From positions 1-64,000 of the forward strand of contig JACCGJ010008707.1 in NCBI GenBank assembly GCA_013407085.1: 64,000 nt of DNA, in the 5' to 3' direction. A model generated the notes under the pieces. The model was given only the letters and a program-made list of their open reading frames with translations. It ran no database searches and was not told the DNA's origin. This stretch comes from Atriophallophorus winterbourni (lineage: Eukaryota > Platyhelminthes > Trematoda > Plagiorchiida > Microphallidae). The translations under genes and the position numbers were made by a program. Positions 11,624 to 22,809 of this stretch are shown piece by piece (the stretch's first letter is position 1; each line of letters opens with the position of its first letter).

Positions 11624-13168
11624 ATGGATCTTAAATCAGCATTTTCTGATCCGCCATCTAAGGATATTTCTACAGACGTTATGACAAACTTTAGTCTTCC
11701 ATCTTTTGGTATGAACGATCCTCGCCTCTGGTTCGCGCAAATTGAAGCCTTATTCGAGTCTTACAAAGTAAAAACTCAACGTGCTCAGTATAACCGTGTG
11801 GTTGGTATGTTGCCCCCTTCAGTCGCAAAAGAGGTTGCCGATTTAATTTACAATCGCCCTGCAGATAACCCGTACGATGCCATCAAGCATGCTATTATTT
11901 CACGTACATCTTCAACCGACGAGCAAAACCTCCGAAAGCTTTTGTCAGGTATAGAAATGGGTGATCACACTCCTTCACAGCACTTACGACATATGCTGCA
12001 GTTTCAAGGAGACAAGCCTTTTGACGACAAAATTATCCGCGAATTGTGGCTACAAAGTTTAACAGCAGACGCCCGTAAAGTGTTAGCCATTATGGATAAG
12101 AATACTAGTTTGCAACACCTGGCACGCATAGCGGATGAAGTACATGATATATCGCATGGTAGTACGTTATCTCATGCCCGACACACCACTGACGCGCATA
12201 CAAGCATCCCTGTCCAGAATGATTTTGAAGAGTTAAAATCGATGTTCCATTCCTTGTTATTGCAAGTACAGAACATCACACGATCTCGTAGTAACTCACG
12301 AAATCATTATTCTCGTCAGCCCAAGAAACGATCCACTAGTCGTTCTAACGGACCGCGGAGCCAGACAGTAGACGAAGCAGCTCTGTCTGGCACCCTTCAA
12401 GGCGGACTTTTCTACGTTAACGACCGAGCTACAAAAATGCGATTCCTCATCGACACTGGTGCTGAGATTAGCGTTATCCCACCATCCACTAAGGAACGCA
12501 AGAGCCCTTCGTCAATGACGTTGCAGGCGGCAAACGGCACGAAAATTTCCACTTTCGGTCAAAGATCACTTTCTGTCGAATTGGGTCTACGACGCGACTT
12601 TCGATGGATTTTCACGCTGGCTGATGTCAAAGTACCGATTCTGGGAGCAGATTTCCTCTCACATTTTGATCTTTCAGTCAATATAGCTAAACGAAAGCTT
12701 ATTGATAATTTGACAAAGATTAACTCCTTTGGTAATTCCTGCGATTCCCCTATTCGAACCATTCGTGTACTCACCCCTGACATCCCATCTGCGTTCAGTG
12801 ACTTACTGAAAGAATTTTCGGAAGTTTTCAAACCCTGTACACAAGCTGCGGTCGTTAAACATAACGTTAAACACCACATTGTGACCCGTGGTCCTCCAGT
12901 GTTTAGCAAGCCCCGTCGTTTGGCTCCAAACAAGTTCGATGTAGCGAAACGTGAGTTTGAACATATGCTCAACTGGGAATTATCCGGCCATCCAAATCGC
13001 CCTGGGCAAGCCCCCTTCACATGGTGGAGAAAAATAAATCTGATGCTTGGCGACCATGCGGTGATTACCGTTCCCTTAACAGAGTTACTGTTCCCGATCG
13101 TTACCCCATTCCCCATATTCATGACTTTGCACTTTCATTACACGGAAAGACAGTGTTTTCTAAACTAG
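11624..13168 (+). CDS. Gag-protease frame of the Ty3/CsRn1-like element
   Basis: A 514-codon frame. Residues 1 to about 230 are Gag-like, with [19 protein letters not shown] near the start as in this clade, followed by a basic Ser/Arg-rich tail. The usual Cys-His box is absent: the only cysteines lie far downstream. The aspartic protease follows, with [14 protein letters not shown] near residue 275 (active-site Asp) and [12 protein letters not shown] near 345. The frame then enters the start of the reverse transcriptase region before drifting off the expected reading at about 12960. In relatives gag-pol is one continuous or shifted polyprotein. Here the next frame opens only from 12955, and the last 60 or so codons of this frame overlap it without pol similarity. 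Confidence 0.85.
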   Translation: MDLKSAFSDPPSKDISTDVMTNFSLPSFGMNDPRLWFAQIEALFESYKVKTQRAQYNRVVGMLPPSVAKEVADLIYNRPADNPYDAIKHAIISRTSSTDEQNLRKLLSGIEMGDHTPSQHLRHMLQFQGDKPFDDKIIRELWLQSLTADARKVLAIMDKNTSLQHLARIADEVHDISHGSTLSHARHTTDAHTSIPVQNDFEELKSMFHSLLLQVQNITRSRSNSRNHYSRQPKKRSTSRSNGPRSQTVDEAALSGTLQGGLFYVNDRATKMRFLIDTGAEISVIPPSTKERKSPSSMTLQAANGTKISTFGQRSLSVELGLRRDFRWIFTLADVKVPILGADFLSHFDLSVNIAKRKLIDNLTKINSFGNSCDSPIRTIRVLTPDIPSAFSDLLKEFSEVFKPCTQAAVVKHNVKHHIVTRGPPVFSKPRRLAPNKFDVAKREFEHMLNWELSGHPNRPGQAPFTWWRKINLMLGDHAVITVPLTELLFPIVTPFPIFMTLHFHYTERQCFLN

Positions 13169-15444
13169 ATTTGGTGCGTGCTTATCACCAGATACCTGTC
13201 GCCGACGAAGATATCCCTAAAACAGCTATTACCACACCCTTTGGTCTTTTCGAATTTTTAAAAATGCCCTTTGGTTTACGCAATGCTGCTCAAACCTTCC
13301 AGAGATTCATGGACCAAGTTTTCCAGGGATTATCTTTTGTGCATGTCTACATTGATGACGTCCTGATCGCCAGTTCTTCTCAACAGGAACATGCAGAACA
13401 TCTGCATGCTGTTTTTCAGCGACTTTCACAATTCGGCGTTGTGGTTAACCCAGATAAATGCCTTTTTGCTGTCGCTTCCCTCGAAATCTTAGGACATCAT
13501 GTCGATCAAAACGGAATTCGCCCTGTGCTTGATAAAATTTCGTCCATCAATGATTATCCATGTCCCACCTCGCTTCGACAGTTACGTCGATTTCTCGGGT
13601 TAGTTAATTATTACAGAAGATTTATTCCAAACTGTGCTAACATCGCTCAACCGATGACTGATTTGTTACGCGGAACGGAACGACAATTTAAAATGAATGC
13701 AGATGCTGCTGAATCGTTTCAGCGATTGAAATCTGCACTGAAAGAAGCATCTACGTTATCCTACATGTCCAGGAATCCCAACGCTTCGCTTTCACTTGCC
13801 ACCGATGCATCACAAGCAGCAGTCGGCGCTGTCCTGCAGCAAAGTATTGACGGTGTTACTAAACCGCTTGCATTCTTTTCTCGTCGTCTACAACCAGCCC
13901 AAACCCGCTATAGTACATTTGGCCGCGAATTGTTAGCTATATATTATGCTGTTCGTCATTTTAGACATTTGCTCGAAGGTCGCGATTTCATTGTTTGGAC
14001 CGACCACAAACCTCTCACTTTTGCGTTGTCCGCCACAGCTGATAGATATTCACCACGTGAGATACGTCACCTTGACTATATTTCTCAATTTACGAGTGAC
14101 ATTCGCTATCTATCTGCTTCGTCGAACACAGTTGCCGATGCATTTTCTCGCATGCAACTCACAGCACTCAGTCGATCGAACTTCGATCTCACGCAGCTAG
14201 CAGAGGCTCAGCAACATGACAGTGACATGCAGCACTACCAATCTTCGTCATCCCTCCGAGTCCAACGTATTCCCATTCCCAACTCCAGTTTGACTGTTTT
14301 GTGTGATTTTTCCAACGAACATCCCCGTCCTTTAGTACCGAAATTACTTAGGAAATCCATTTTTGAACATTTTCATTCCCTTTCTCATCCCGGCATTCGT
14401 GCTACTCGTAAGTTGATCACTGATCGATTTGTTTGGCCGAACATGCATGCGGATATTCAAAATTGGACAAAAGCCTGTCTCCAGTACCAACGCAGTAAAG
14501 TTCAACGCCATACTCTTAGTGCTCCAGGATCTTTTCCTCCACCAAGCCAACGTTTTCAGCACGTTCATCTCGACATTGTCGGTCCTCTGGCTATCTCTAA
14601 TGGTTTCACCCACATTTTAACTTGTGTTGACCGTTTCAGCCGCTGGCCTATAGCCATTCCCATTACCGGTATTACAGCTGAGACCGTAGCGAAAAACTTT
14701 CTACAATACTGGATAAGTAATTACGGTGTTCCATCTACTATTACTACTGATCGTGGATCACAGTTCCAATCTACCCTTTTTCGTGAGTTGACTATACTCC
14801 TCGGCTCTAACCACATCAAAACCACAGCCTATCATCCTTGCGCGAACGGACTTGTTGAACGGTTCCATCGACAGCTGAAAGCAGCATTGATGTCACATGG
14901 TAATACCGAAAACTGGGCAGAGAACCTTCCAGTGATCCTTCTTGGTATACGTGCTACCGTCAAAGAAGATCTCGGATGTTCTGCAGCAGAGATAGTTTAC
15001 GGCACACCACTCCGTCTCCCAGGTGAATTGATCGCATCCCCTGACGTTGCAGCTGACATTACTATTCCCCACTATGTCAATCGCTTACGCTCCTTCATGC
15101 GTAAATTACGTGCCACCCCCACTCGCCCATACACCCGTAACGTTTACGTACCAAGTGATTTGCATTCATGCTCTTTTGTTTTTGTTCGAACTGATCATAC
15201 GCGCAAACCCCTGCAAGCCCCATACACCGGTCCCTTCAAAGTCGTTAGCCGCTGTGACAAATACTTCGTCATCGAACGAAATGGTTCTCAAGATACTGTT
15301 GCAATTGATCGATTGAAAGCAGCTTTTATCGAACCAGTCTGCGACGAAACACCGCCTCCAGACGTTCACACCCCAAGTGGTACCCCGGATGTTGACCTTT
15401 TCCCTTCAACCCCACCCACTTCTCAGTCGACCCAATCAAACTAA
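13021..15444 (+). CDS. Pol frame: reverse transcriptase, RNase H, integrase (damaged)
   Basis: An 807-codon frame. Reverse transcriptase motifs include [25 protein letters not shown] (Asp), [20 protein letters not shown] and [10 protein letters not shown] (catalytic Asp pair). RNase H follows ([23 protein letters not shown]). The integrase zinc domain shows His-x-His at HFHSLSHPG, but the second pair reads CLQY where CxxC is expected, so one zinc ligand is lost. The catalytic triad is visible at LDIVGPL, TDRGSQF and [10 protein letters not shown]. The frame stops at 15442-15444. The same frame continues to a TAA at 15550-15552 with a basic SGRRVRWPANL tail typical of the family C-terminus, so the first stop is probably a mutation. 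Confidence 0.93.
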   Translation: MVEKNKSDAWRPCGDYRSLNRVTVPDRYPIPHIHDFALSLHGKTVFSKLDLVRAYHQIPVADEDIPKTAITTPFGLFEFLKMPFGLRNAAQTFQRFMDQVFQGLSFVHVYIDDVLIASSSQQEHAEHLHAVFQRLSQFGVVVNPDKCLFAVASLEILGHHVDQNGIRPVLDKISSINDYPCPTSLRQLRRFLGLVNYYRRFIPNCANIAQPMTDLLRGTERQFKMNADAAESFQRLKSALKEASTLSYMSRNPNASLSLATDASQAAVGAVLQQSIDGVTKPLAFFSRRLQPAQTRYSTFGRELLAIYYAVRHFRHLLEGRDFIVWTDHKPLTFALSATADRYSPREIRHLDYISQFTSDIRYLSASSNTVADAFSRMQLTALSRSNFDLTQLAEAQQHDSDMQHYQSSSSLRVQRIPIPNSSLTVLCDFSNEHPRPLVPKLLRKSIFEHFHSLSHPGIRATRKLITDRFVWPNMHADIQNWTKACLQYQRSKVQRHTLSAPGSFPPPSQRFQHVHLDIVGPLAISNGFTHILTCVDRFSRWPIAIPITGITAETVAKNFLQYWISNYGVPSTITTDRGSQFQSTLFRELTILLGSNHIKTTAYHPCANGLVERFHRQLKAALMSHGNTENWAENLPVILLGIRATVKEDLGCSAAEIVYGTPLRLPGELIASPDVAADITIPHYVNRLRSFMRKLRATPTRPYTRNVYVPSDLHSCSFVFVRTDHTRKPLQAPYTGPFKVVSRCDKYFVIERNGSQDTVAIDRLKAAFIEPVCDETPPPDVHTPSGTPDVDLFPSTPPTSQSTQSN

Positions 15445-15594
15445 CCATGTAAATTCTCTGTTCCATCATCTGACTCACTCTCTCCAATTCACAAAACTCG
15501 ATCAGGCCGGAGAGTCAGGTGGCCTGCAAACCTTGCAGACTACGAGAATTAACTATATTTTCGATTCGAACGTTTCACTCTCTTCTAACGCTCT

Positions 15595-15604
15595 AGGGAG
15601 GGAG
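15595..15604 (+). promoter_or_regulatory. Polypurine tract
   Basis: AGGGAGGGAG directly precedes the 3' LTR, the expected place for plus-strand priming. Confidence 0.75.
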
Positions 15605-15869
15605 TATTATGGTGTTTTCATTATTGTATATTTTATTACAATAACCCTTATGTTTCATCATTGTTTTGTTTTATTGATACATGTAAATATGTACACAATT
15701 TTGAATATACGATTCACGCCGCGCTAGTGTTCTGCTTTGGGACAAGTATATCGCGTGTGACTGCCTGGGATTTGTATGCTGTTATTCGTTGCGAACTGTG
15801 TTCCGGTTTATTGCGTTCAATAATCTGAGACGTATTTTGTTAGTGGTGAAATCTCCGTTGGATCAACCG
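15605..15869 (+). repeat. 3' LTR
   Basis: About 265 bp, aligned with 11252-11517. It begins TATTATGGTG where the 5' LTR has TGTTATGGTG. Confidence 0.88.
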
Positions 15870-16799
15870 GTAAAATGTCATTATTAGGACTGCGTTTGGG
15901 TAATTGCAGTCGAAATTATATGCCAAATAATTGTTTCCAAAGAGTACTAAAAGCCACTTTTGATCAAGAAATAAATAATAAAACTCACAAGTATCCAACT
16001 AGTCTGATTGCAAAGCAAATATTCATAGTTACAAAATAATTGATTTTGTAATATATTTTATAATCCATATTCAATTACACATATAGAATGAATTTAGTTC
16101 AGACCCGCAAATGCTTCATTTACAATTATGAATTCACGGTTATATTCAAATTATATAAGAGGAGTAACCTGCCATAAATTGTAATGATTTTATTTAGTAT
16201 AACAAATTATGTATCAAAGTAATGTGTTGCTCACATCCCCATCCCTAACACATCACTAACGGTTTCTGGCTGTTTGCCGTCGTCAGGTGGAGACAGTAAG
16301 ATCAGGTATCATTTCCTACAATAGTAGAAAATCGTCCCCCTTTACTGAACTATATAACAATATTTTTCAACTTTTTTATTTACAAGCAGATAGATACTGA
16401 ATTCAATCACAATGTGACATCGTTCATAAACTGATTATATATATGCAAACTTACGAATTTATATCTTCTTTCAGACTGCCGGGACAATGAACAATACCAA
16501 CTTATATAAATATATTAACAAACAACAAAACACCGGAAGTTTTACAAGCAAAATCTAGTTTGGTCAAGCACGTAGGATGAATTGAAAAATCATAAAATAG
16601 TAAAACACTTGAAACTTGAAACACACAATCTTGTAATTTGTATCATATCATATTATATATCATATTATATCTGTTACATTACAAACCTAGGTTTTAAATT
16701 ATTTGTGTGGCTCAAATTTTGCCGTGCGTTCTTTTAATATGTAAACTACCCTTTGACGGCACTGAAGTGAATATTTTAAAACTGAAAATTCATCATGCT
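15870..16799. other. AT-rich non-coding sequence with one degenerate hammerhead repeat
   Basis: No gene recognised. Positions 16205-16300 hold a minus-strand copy of the short repeat family also seen at 57905-57990. Its hammerhead core at 16251-16292 keeps CTGACGA and GAAA, but stem III reads ACCGTT and stem I is imperfect, so it is probably inactive. Confidence 0.6.
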
Positions 16800-16807
16800 A
16801 TAGTACT

Positions 16808-17161
16808 AACTCCGCCAAGGACGGTCCCAAGCCCTCTGAGAAAGGAGGAGGGTTGGGCTTAGGGCTAGCAACCCTATCCCGTAAAACCCACATTGCTACG
16901 GAAACGATGACAACAAATCCGTGGTTCGGTCATGTCTGCAGGATGGATCCCAGTTCGCATACGAAGGTAGCCATGCACTGGCATCCGCAAGGTAAACGAA
17001 AAAGGGGACGGCCCAAGGAAACTTGGCGCAGAACTTTGGAACGCGAACTACATGCACAAGGATTCACGGTGCAGACGGCAACGGAAGCAGCGACAGACCG
17101 GAACCAATGGCGTGAAGTTGTCTTCTCCTCATGTGCCACTCGGCACGGAGAGAAGTGAATG
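16808..17161 (+). mobile_element. SINE-like element: structured head joined to an RTE reverse transcriptase tail, copy 1
   Basis: The unit begins AACTCCGCCAAGGACGG and passes through a GC-rich head that can form two hairpins, then encodes the C-terminal end of an RTE-type reverse transcriptase: WFGHVCRMDPSSHTK, GKRKRGRPKETWRRTLEREL and ATDRNQWREVVF. Flanking ATAGTACT (16800-16807) and ATAGTCCT (17162-17169) look like a target-site duplication with one mismatch. A second copy with the same left end is at 58967-59352. The shared start suggests a discrete mobile unit rather than random 5' truncation. It cannot itself encode a functional reverse transcriptase. Confidence 0.7.
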
Positions 17162-18410
17162 ATAGTCCTATCAATTTTATACTCTCGTGTAATTTTTATC
17201 CATTCATAAAAAGAACTGAACTGGACGAATCACATCGACTAATGAACTGTATATTCAGAGGAATCCAATTTACCAGAGAAACTGGAGCTGACGGCTGCCT
17301 GGCATTCCTGGACGTTCAAGTGAGACGAACAAGCGACGGAAATTTGGAAACCAGTGTCTACAGGAAGAATACGCACACAGATCAAATCTTGAACTATCAC
17401 AGCCAGCATCCAACCAGCCATAAACGCAGCTGCATTAGAACCCTATTAAAAAGAGCAGCAACACATTGCGGCACGCCGGAACTGAGAAGACATAAGAAAA
17501 ATACCTGTTCAAAGTGTTCCAGAAGAATGGATACCCAAGAAACTTCGTACTACGCAACAAGTTCAACCGTACCCAGCAAAGAAATGATAATGAAAACAGA
17601 GTCAGACACGCTCTTACGTATGTGGCCATTTGGAATAAAGGTCGCGCACAAACCCGTGTCAACATTACGCAACCACTTCAACAATATGAAAGACAAAGTT
17701 GCGAAAAAAGAACAATCGAATATTGTCTACAAGATTACGTGCAGAGATTACGAGAAAAACTACATCGGCAAACCGGCCGCAAGCTAAGCACAAGAATACA
17801 CGAACACCGGTTAGCTGTACGAAGGCACAACCCAAGGTCACTGATTTCAATACATGTTGATCAATTCGGACAACGATTTGATTGGGACAACGCGAGGATT
17901 TTAACCAAAGAAACCAACCGACGAGCGCGAGAATTCATCGAAGCATGGCACTCAACAACGACATCTATTAACCAGCAGCTCCAATTGGCTGCAAACTATG
18001 AACCAATGAAAACTTGATGGACAAGAATGCAACACATGAATTCCACCAACCAACGGGCGTGATGGCGAATGGACAGACGGACCTTATAAAAAACAATGAA
18101 TACCAATTTGAAGTCACTTCGAAAGAAGTTCTGCTGATGATGTCATCTGAGTTGATGGCGAAACGTCCAACAACAACTACACAAGCTCGGCGAACACCAT
18201 CGGAACAACATCCCCATCCTGAGCTACGTATATTCTCCTCTATTGCTGAACACTGCTATCTCCTCAAATTCCAAAGAGCCATAAAGGCTCGATCGAATGT
18301 ATCATATCGTATTTCAAAAACAACATTATATATGAGGTTTTATGATTACTTTTCTGTGATTTGTGTGATTCATCTCATGATAATGAACATATACGTTTTA
18401 TGGTTTTAGT
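17162..18410 (+). pseudogene. Penelope-like element fragment: RT end and GIY-YIG endonuclease, frame-shifted
   Basis: The plus strand reads IQFTRETGADGCLAFLDVQV, VYRKNTHTDQILNYHSQHP and HKRSCIRTLLKRA, the conserved end of the Penelope-like reverse transcriptase. It continues with VAHKPVSTLRN and then the GIY-YIG endonuclease (NIVYKITC...NYIG, KLSTRIHEHRLAVRR). To follow the protein one must switch frame at about 17505, 17610 and 17770, so the copy is dead. The second Cys of the usual CxxC in the nuclease reads Tyr. The RT catalytic core is missing upstream, where the SINE-like unit abuts. A 3' flank with a hammerhead motif follows at 18125-18175. Confidence 0.85.
18125..18175 (+). ncRNA. Hammerhead ribozyme motif of the Penelope-like element (sense)
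   Basis: Core CTGATGA at 18134-18140, a 6-bp stem II (GTCATC with GATGGC, one G-U) after one extra base, then GAA at 18160 and a palindromic ACGT stem III, with predicted cleavage after C18167. Stem I is weak. Penelope-like elements are known to carry such minimal type I hammerheads. It lies downstream of and in the same sense as the nuclease coding. Confidence 0.55.
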
Positions 18411-18664
18411 GATAAATTTTACCATCAATTTCAAGCATGCATATTTGATATTTTGTTCGAATCTCTCATTTCAAAATCTTTCTTATCCATAATCATTCAA
18501 TGTTTCATTCCAAGAGGACTAGATGGGTGCATTTTACTTGCAAAAGTTGTAATTTAAATGCTGTTATCGACCGGGCCAAGACAATTCACATAGCAATAAG
18601 ATCCACAATAATGTTGTAGTTAAACATTACAAATTTTAGAATTAAGGTTAAACTTGTGATTTGT
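18411..18664. other. AT-rich non-coding sequence
   Basis: Nothing recognised; probably the 3' flank of the Penelope-like copy. Confidence 0.5.
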
Positions 18665-19420
18665 TGTTTTCGTTGGTCTCGTTTGTCAATGTCCGCCATG
18701 GATCAACATCTGTTGTTGGCCTCCTTTGGTCGATGTCGACCATGGATGTACATCACATCGCATGAATTTCATGTTTTGCAGCTTTTTGAATGACAAAACA
18801 GTCCGATTCGGGACGAACAATCTCTCTCGCAGCGCTTGCAACGATAGTCAGAAATCTGTTCTGTTGCATCAGTTGCACGCCGGCTGCGTGATCTACGTTC
18901 AGCAGCCAAGAGCTGTATTTGCTCCTCCCCGGCTTGCAGACGACGCTTTATACAATGCCTCCCAAGTGAGCGGTCAAGAGCAAGTTCTTCCCAGCTTGCG
19001 GGGTCAATGTCAAGAGCTTTCATATCTCTTTTGTAAACATCTTTGTACCGCAAGTGCGGTCTGCCCAATAGTCGACTTACTAATTGCAACTCACCGTAGA
19101 GTATATCTTTCGGAATACGACCATTTTCCATTCTATAGACATGACCGAGCCACCGCAGGCGGAACTGACTTAATGGGGTGAACATGCTCTGTAGACCAGC
19201 ATTTGAAAGCACTTCAGCGTTAGTCACTCTGTCCATCCACGATATGTTCAAGATACGACGGATGCTTCGTAGATGGAAAGCATTCAGCTTCCGTTCGTGT
19301 CTTGCGTGGGTGGTCCAGGTTTTACTGCCCTATAGTAAAGCATTTAGTACGCACCCGCTGTATACCATCATCTTTGTCTTTACAGTCAGCTTGCGGTTAC
19401 CCACATGGATCTACATCTGT
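18665..19420 (-). pseudogene. RTE-like reverse transcriptase C-terminus with CxxC..H..C finger
   Basis: The minus frame 19251-18769 is open for 160 codons: ISWMDRVTNAEVL, FRLRWLGHVYRMENGRIPKD, LLGRPHLRYKDVYKRDMK and WEELALDRSLGRHCIKRRL. It ends with a small zinc-finger-like tail (YRCKRCERDCSSRIGLFCHS). These are typical of the last part of RTE-group polyproteins. Homology extends upstream to about 19420 (KLNAFHLRSIRRIL and WTTHARH) across a stop. The 5' two thirds of the element are absent. A diverged copy lies at 25650-26262. Confidence 0.8.
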
Positions 19421-20239
19421 ATCGCATGATTCATTCAAGATGCACAGATTTTCGAAAGATTAGATAGTGCCATTCGGGTAGCAATAGGCTGTGAGAGCCC
19501 GGACTCGGACGATTGGCGTTAGTTGCTGGCCGGTGGCCTGATAAAATTATCACTTAATTGTTTGTAAAACATAGACTCTTTATTTCTATGCAAGCATATT
19601 GATTTTAATATACCTCCAAATGAAACTTACTAATCTCCTTGAAGTTCAGCCCTGAAAATAAAGTTAAAAATCTAGTTTCAAAACGGGTTAATGAAATATC
19701 CCTTATTGAACGTCTTCAAGACTTCAGAACAATGCTTTCGAATTGTCTTACTAAGTTTAAATCGATATTTATTAAACATAATTTGCTTTGCAAACACGTG
19801 TAGAACTTATCGATTTTATCGAAATATGAGCCTTTCTAATTAAACTTTGTGTTTTGACGTAATATTACATTGATTTGTTTTATAAATTTGAACAAAATGA
19901 CTAGCACCCTATTGAATTCATCACATACCCTTGAGTAGCTTTAACATAGCCATTTAGGTTATCGCTTCTTCAGTGCTAGCATCAGGTGTGTGTCTCAAAA
20001 GATAACCGTAGCTGTAAAAATTACAGAGTAATCTCCCCTCTGAATGTTGTAGGCAAATTGTTTGATGAAATATTACACATCAGACTACAAATTGTAGGCG
20101 ACAGTTTTCATTCGGTAACAATGTATCTACGGTAAGGAAAGGTCACCATATGACCTGATCTTCTCATGAGAAACCTTCAACAAAACTGCCAAAATAGGGT
20201 GTTTTTATTTATTTAAAGACAGCATTGGAATATGTCATT
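19421..20239. other. AT-rich non-coding sequence
   Basis: No gene, RNA gene or repeat boundary recognised. Confidence 0.5.
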
Positions 20240-20467
20240 ATGGACGGTCTTTTCGCAATATTTGATTGTATAGACTGCCCCGATAATAAAGAAAAAAGTT
20301 GTTTTGTTCCATTCTGGACAGAAAATCTCAGTCCATTTAAAAATTGCAGTTTAGATTTTAATGAAATTTGCTCACGTGTCGAATTTATTATTATTGCTCT
20401 CCCACTGTATGGCTTTTATTCAGCTCTGCTATTAAAGCACGGGCCCAAAGGATATTTACCTACGAAC
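20240..20467 (+). CDS. Candidate first exon, possibly of an ABCC-type transporter
   Basis: From ATG 20240 a 76-codon segment (MDGLFAIFDCIDCPDN...) runs to a possible donor GTAGTG at 20468, in phase 0. It contains PFWTENLSPFKNCSLDF, then a hydrophobic segment VEFIIIALPLYGFYSALLL and HGPKGYLPTN. The pattern of Trp and Cys before a transmembrane helix, then a short Gly-Tyr-rich segment, recalls the N-terminus of ABCC/MRP transporters. No other exon of such a gene (membrane domains, Walker motifs) is visible in the following sequence, which is filled with retroelements. It may be a lone exon of a gene with very long introns, a relic, or chance. The family name is tentative. Confidence 0.3.
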
Positions 20468-20639
20468 GTAGTGTGATGGCAAGCTTCTCAGCCTAAACCG
20501 GTCAAGAGCACAAACTGTCTCACTGGATATGATAATCAGTGACCCGTTGTTTGCCTAAAATGCAGCCGTTAGTGTTTACTCTGAAGAACACCTCCGTCGC
20601 TAATGCAGTGTCTAATCTCAGCTATCGAAAGCTTTAGGC

Positions 20640-21400
20640 TAAAAATCAGCATCAGCAATACCGAACTCTTTAGTCATGAGATGGATCGTGTTGTATCATT
20701 ACTGTTTAAAGAAAATAACAAATTAAATCAGCGCATCATTTCACATATCTCAGTCAAAAATTCGCGGATTACCTCTCGCTAGACACGGAGATTGATAATC
20801 GGATTGGCAGAGCAGCTGCCATTTTGTTTCTCTTGAAATTCGTTGTTTGGGGCAACAGCAAGACTAATATTGTGCTATAAGGCGCGTGCGTACCAGATAA
20901 GTTAATTAAAGCTGTGAAACATAAGCCAACTTCGTAATACACTAACAGAAGCTGATGGCCTTACATTTAGGAATTGAGCACACGGTGAATGTTCAAAGTA
21001 ACAATTGCAGAGGTGCATTCCTAAGATGGTCCAATGTCCAAATTAACCCTATTGTGAAAGCGCCACCTACGCTCCAACGGTACATAATGTAAAATTGTCG
21101 CATCAGAAAATGCTACATTATGATGAGTTAGAATCAGAAAGTTGACCTTCAGGCAGACCGCATTTTTGGTTCGATTGCGTCTTTATAAGAGCTGTGTAAA
21201 CGCTTTACATTGACCATTCTATTTCCGAAGAAGTAGCATTTGAAAGCTCACTTCTGTGACAATTTATAAAGCGTCGTCTGCAAGCTGGGTGAGAGCAAAT
21301 ATTGCTCTTCGCTGCTCAACGTATAACTGGCATCGTTCGCAGTGAGCGCTACGGATGAGTTTGTTTCGTCATAAGCGAAATGGTTAGAAGTTCGAAACGC
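20640..21400 (+). pseudogene. Heavily decayed RTE-like reverse transcriptase relic
   Basis: Scattered similarity on the plus strand to the family at 18665-19420 and 51490-51930. Near 20740-20790 the sequence matches the segment CACATATCTYRGT..CTCTCGCTAGACAC.GAGATTG found again at 51520-51570. Near 21270-21335 it reads RRLQAG, a stop and EQILLFAAQR, as in the RTE tail. No frame survives. Confidence 0.5.
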
Positions 21401-21657
21401 TTTGCAACACGAACCCATTCTGCGCTCATGATGTACATAAATGGTTGAATCAATCGATGGAAGTGAACAACAGCAAGACAAATTCATGAAATTAAAAATA
21501 AAACTTTGTGATGTATACGATGTATACTAATTGTGTAATCTGGAGCGGGGCCTTCCAATCGGCCGTACTAAAAAAATGATTCCTTTTTCCACGCATTTTT
21601 TTAAATTTTTAGGCAACATGAAAATAGAGTTTGCAATGAATCGGTTATAGTAAGTTT

Positions 21658-21701
21658 TTGGTAACGTTTCGCTTCTGAACACAGAAGCTTCGTCAGACCA
21701 A
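21658..21701 (-). ncRNA. Hammerhead ribozyme motif A (Penelope-like end)
   Basis: Minus strand: stem I TTGGT, core CTGACGA, one extra A, stem II GCTTCTG with CAGAAGC, GAA, palindromic ACGT stem III, then T before the predicted cleavage, with stem I closing ACCAA. All conserved core bases are present. It is antisense to the neighbouring plus-strand coding remnant. Confidence 0.75.
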
Positions 21702-22809
21702 ACGTGTCGGTACGAACAGTGTTCAGGTATACAAGGTTATACTTATGCCAACTGTTATATAGTGTTCGTACAACGAACCACGATGTTCAGACACAGAATC
21801 ACAAAGTGATTCTTGGTCAAAGCACTCAAGGTGCTTATGGATGACCAAAGTAATGTGTTGCTCACATCCCCATCTCTTAGTGTTCAGTTATAAATAGCAT
21901 TCTCTTGACCAATCCTGAGTTCACTAAGCTAGACAGGGGAGATCAAGATAATTAATCGCATCTGTTAATTGCTGTGTTCATCGCTAATTGTTTATTAATT
22001 GTACAGGTCAGCGTATGCCGACACACTGCTTACGTAATCATGTGCGTATTGACACAGATGCCATTTTGAGATTCACATCTGCGCACCCTAAAAGGGTATT
22101 TCAGTCCATAGCAAAATCGCTATTCTACAAGGTTGACCGCCTCTGCAGCGATGATGCACATAAGAGACGAGCTCATGAAGAAGTCAGTTTCCGACTTGCA
22201 AATTATGGTTACCCCAAGAGCTTAATTAAGCGCCAATTGAACTGAGTTAAACATCCGCAACCGGAGACGGAAAAGGTTTGGCGAGCTACGGTATCTCTAC
22301 CGTATGTCAAAAGCGCCTCCGAAGGAATAAGTCGAATCTTGAATAGCGCAGGTATTTGAGTAACATATAAGGCAGGTAGAACTCTTCGCTTCGTATTAAT
22401 GTATCTCAACGATAAGACTCCTTTAGGTTGTGCGACAAACTGCATCTATCAAATCAACTGCAAGGGTTGCGAGGGTGTTTACATAGGGAACTCTGCACTA
22501 GGGTAAACGAACACAGGAAACGAGTGGGAAAGCGACCCCGCAATCATAGTGAATATCAATCACTGATTCGGTATTCTGCCCTAGCTGAACACGTGCTAGA
22601 CACTGGACACAGCGTAGATCTTGATAAGACGGAGTGCAATCTTATAGGGAAAGACTTCACGCCGAGGCTGTGGCGAATGCGGTGAACAAGGTGGGTGGGG
22701 CGGATATCTCAATAATCTGGCGTTCGCAATGTAATGGAAAAATTTTGTGGCAGATCATGGAATCAAAATCATGAAAAAAAGTTTGTAATGAATCTGTGAG
22801 AGTAGTTTA

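Larger units (their letters stand above)
11252..15869 (+). mobile_element. Ty3-type LTR retrotransposon of the CsRn1-like group, inactivated
   Basis: Two direct LTRs (11252-11517 and 15605-15869) enclose gag-protease and pol reading frames in the order protease, reverse transcriptase, RNase H, integrase, which defines Ty3/gypsy elements. A primer-binding site follows the 5' LTR and a polypurine tract abuts the 3' LTR. Several lesions disable the copy: a frame change at about 12955-12975, loss of one integrase zinc Cys, a stop at 15442-15444 and no visible Gag zinc knuckle. The outer LTR ends are not TG..CA in both copies and I could not find a clear target-site duplication. Confidence 0.93.

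Noticed and set aside
12955..12975. Programmed -1 frameshift between gag-protease and pol
   Set aside because: No slippery heptamer is visible, and the shift falls inside a conserved reverse transcriptase start segment; a one-base deletion is the simpler reading.
12559..13122. 187-codon open frame on the minus strand
   Set aside because: It is antisense to the gag-protease and pol coding of the LTR element and has no domain of its own.
18726..19181. 151-codon plus-strand frame
   Set aside because: Antisense to the RTE-like C-terminal coding on the minus strand.
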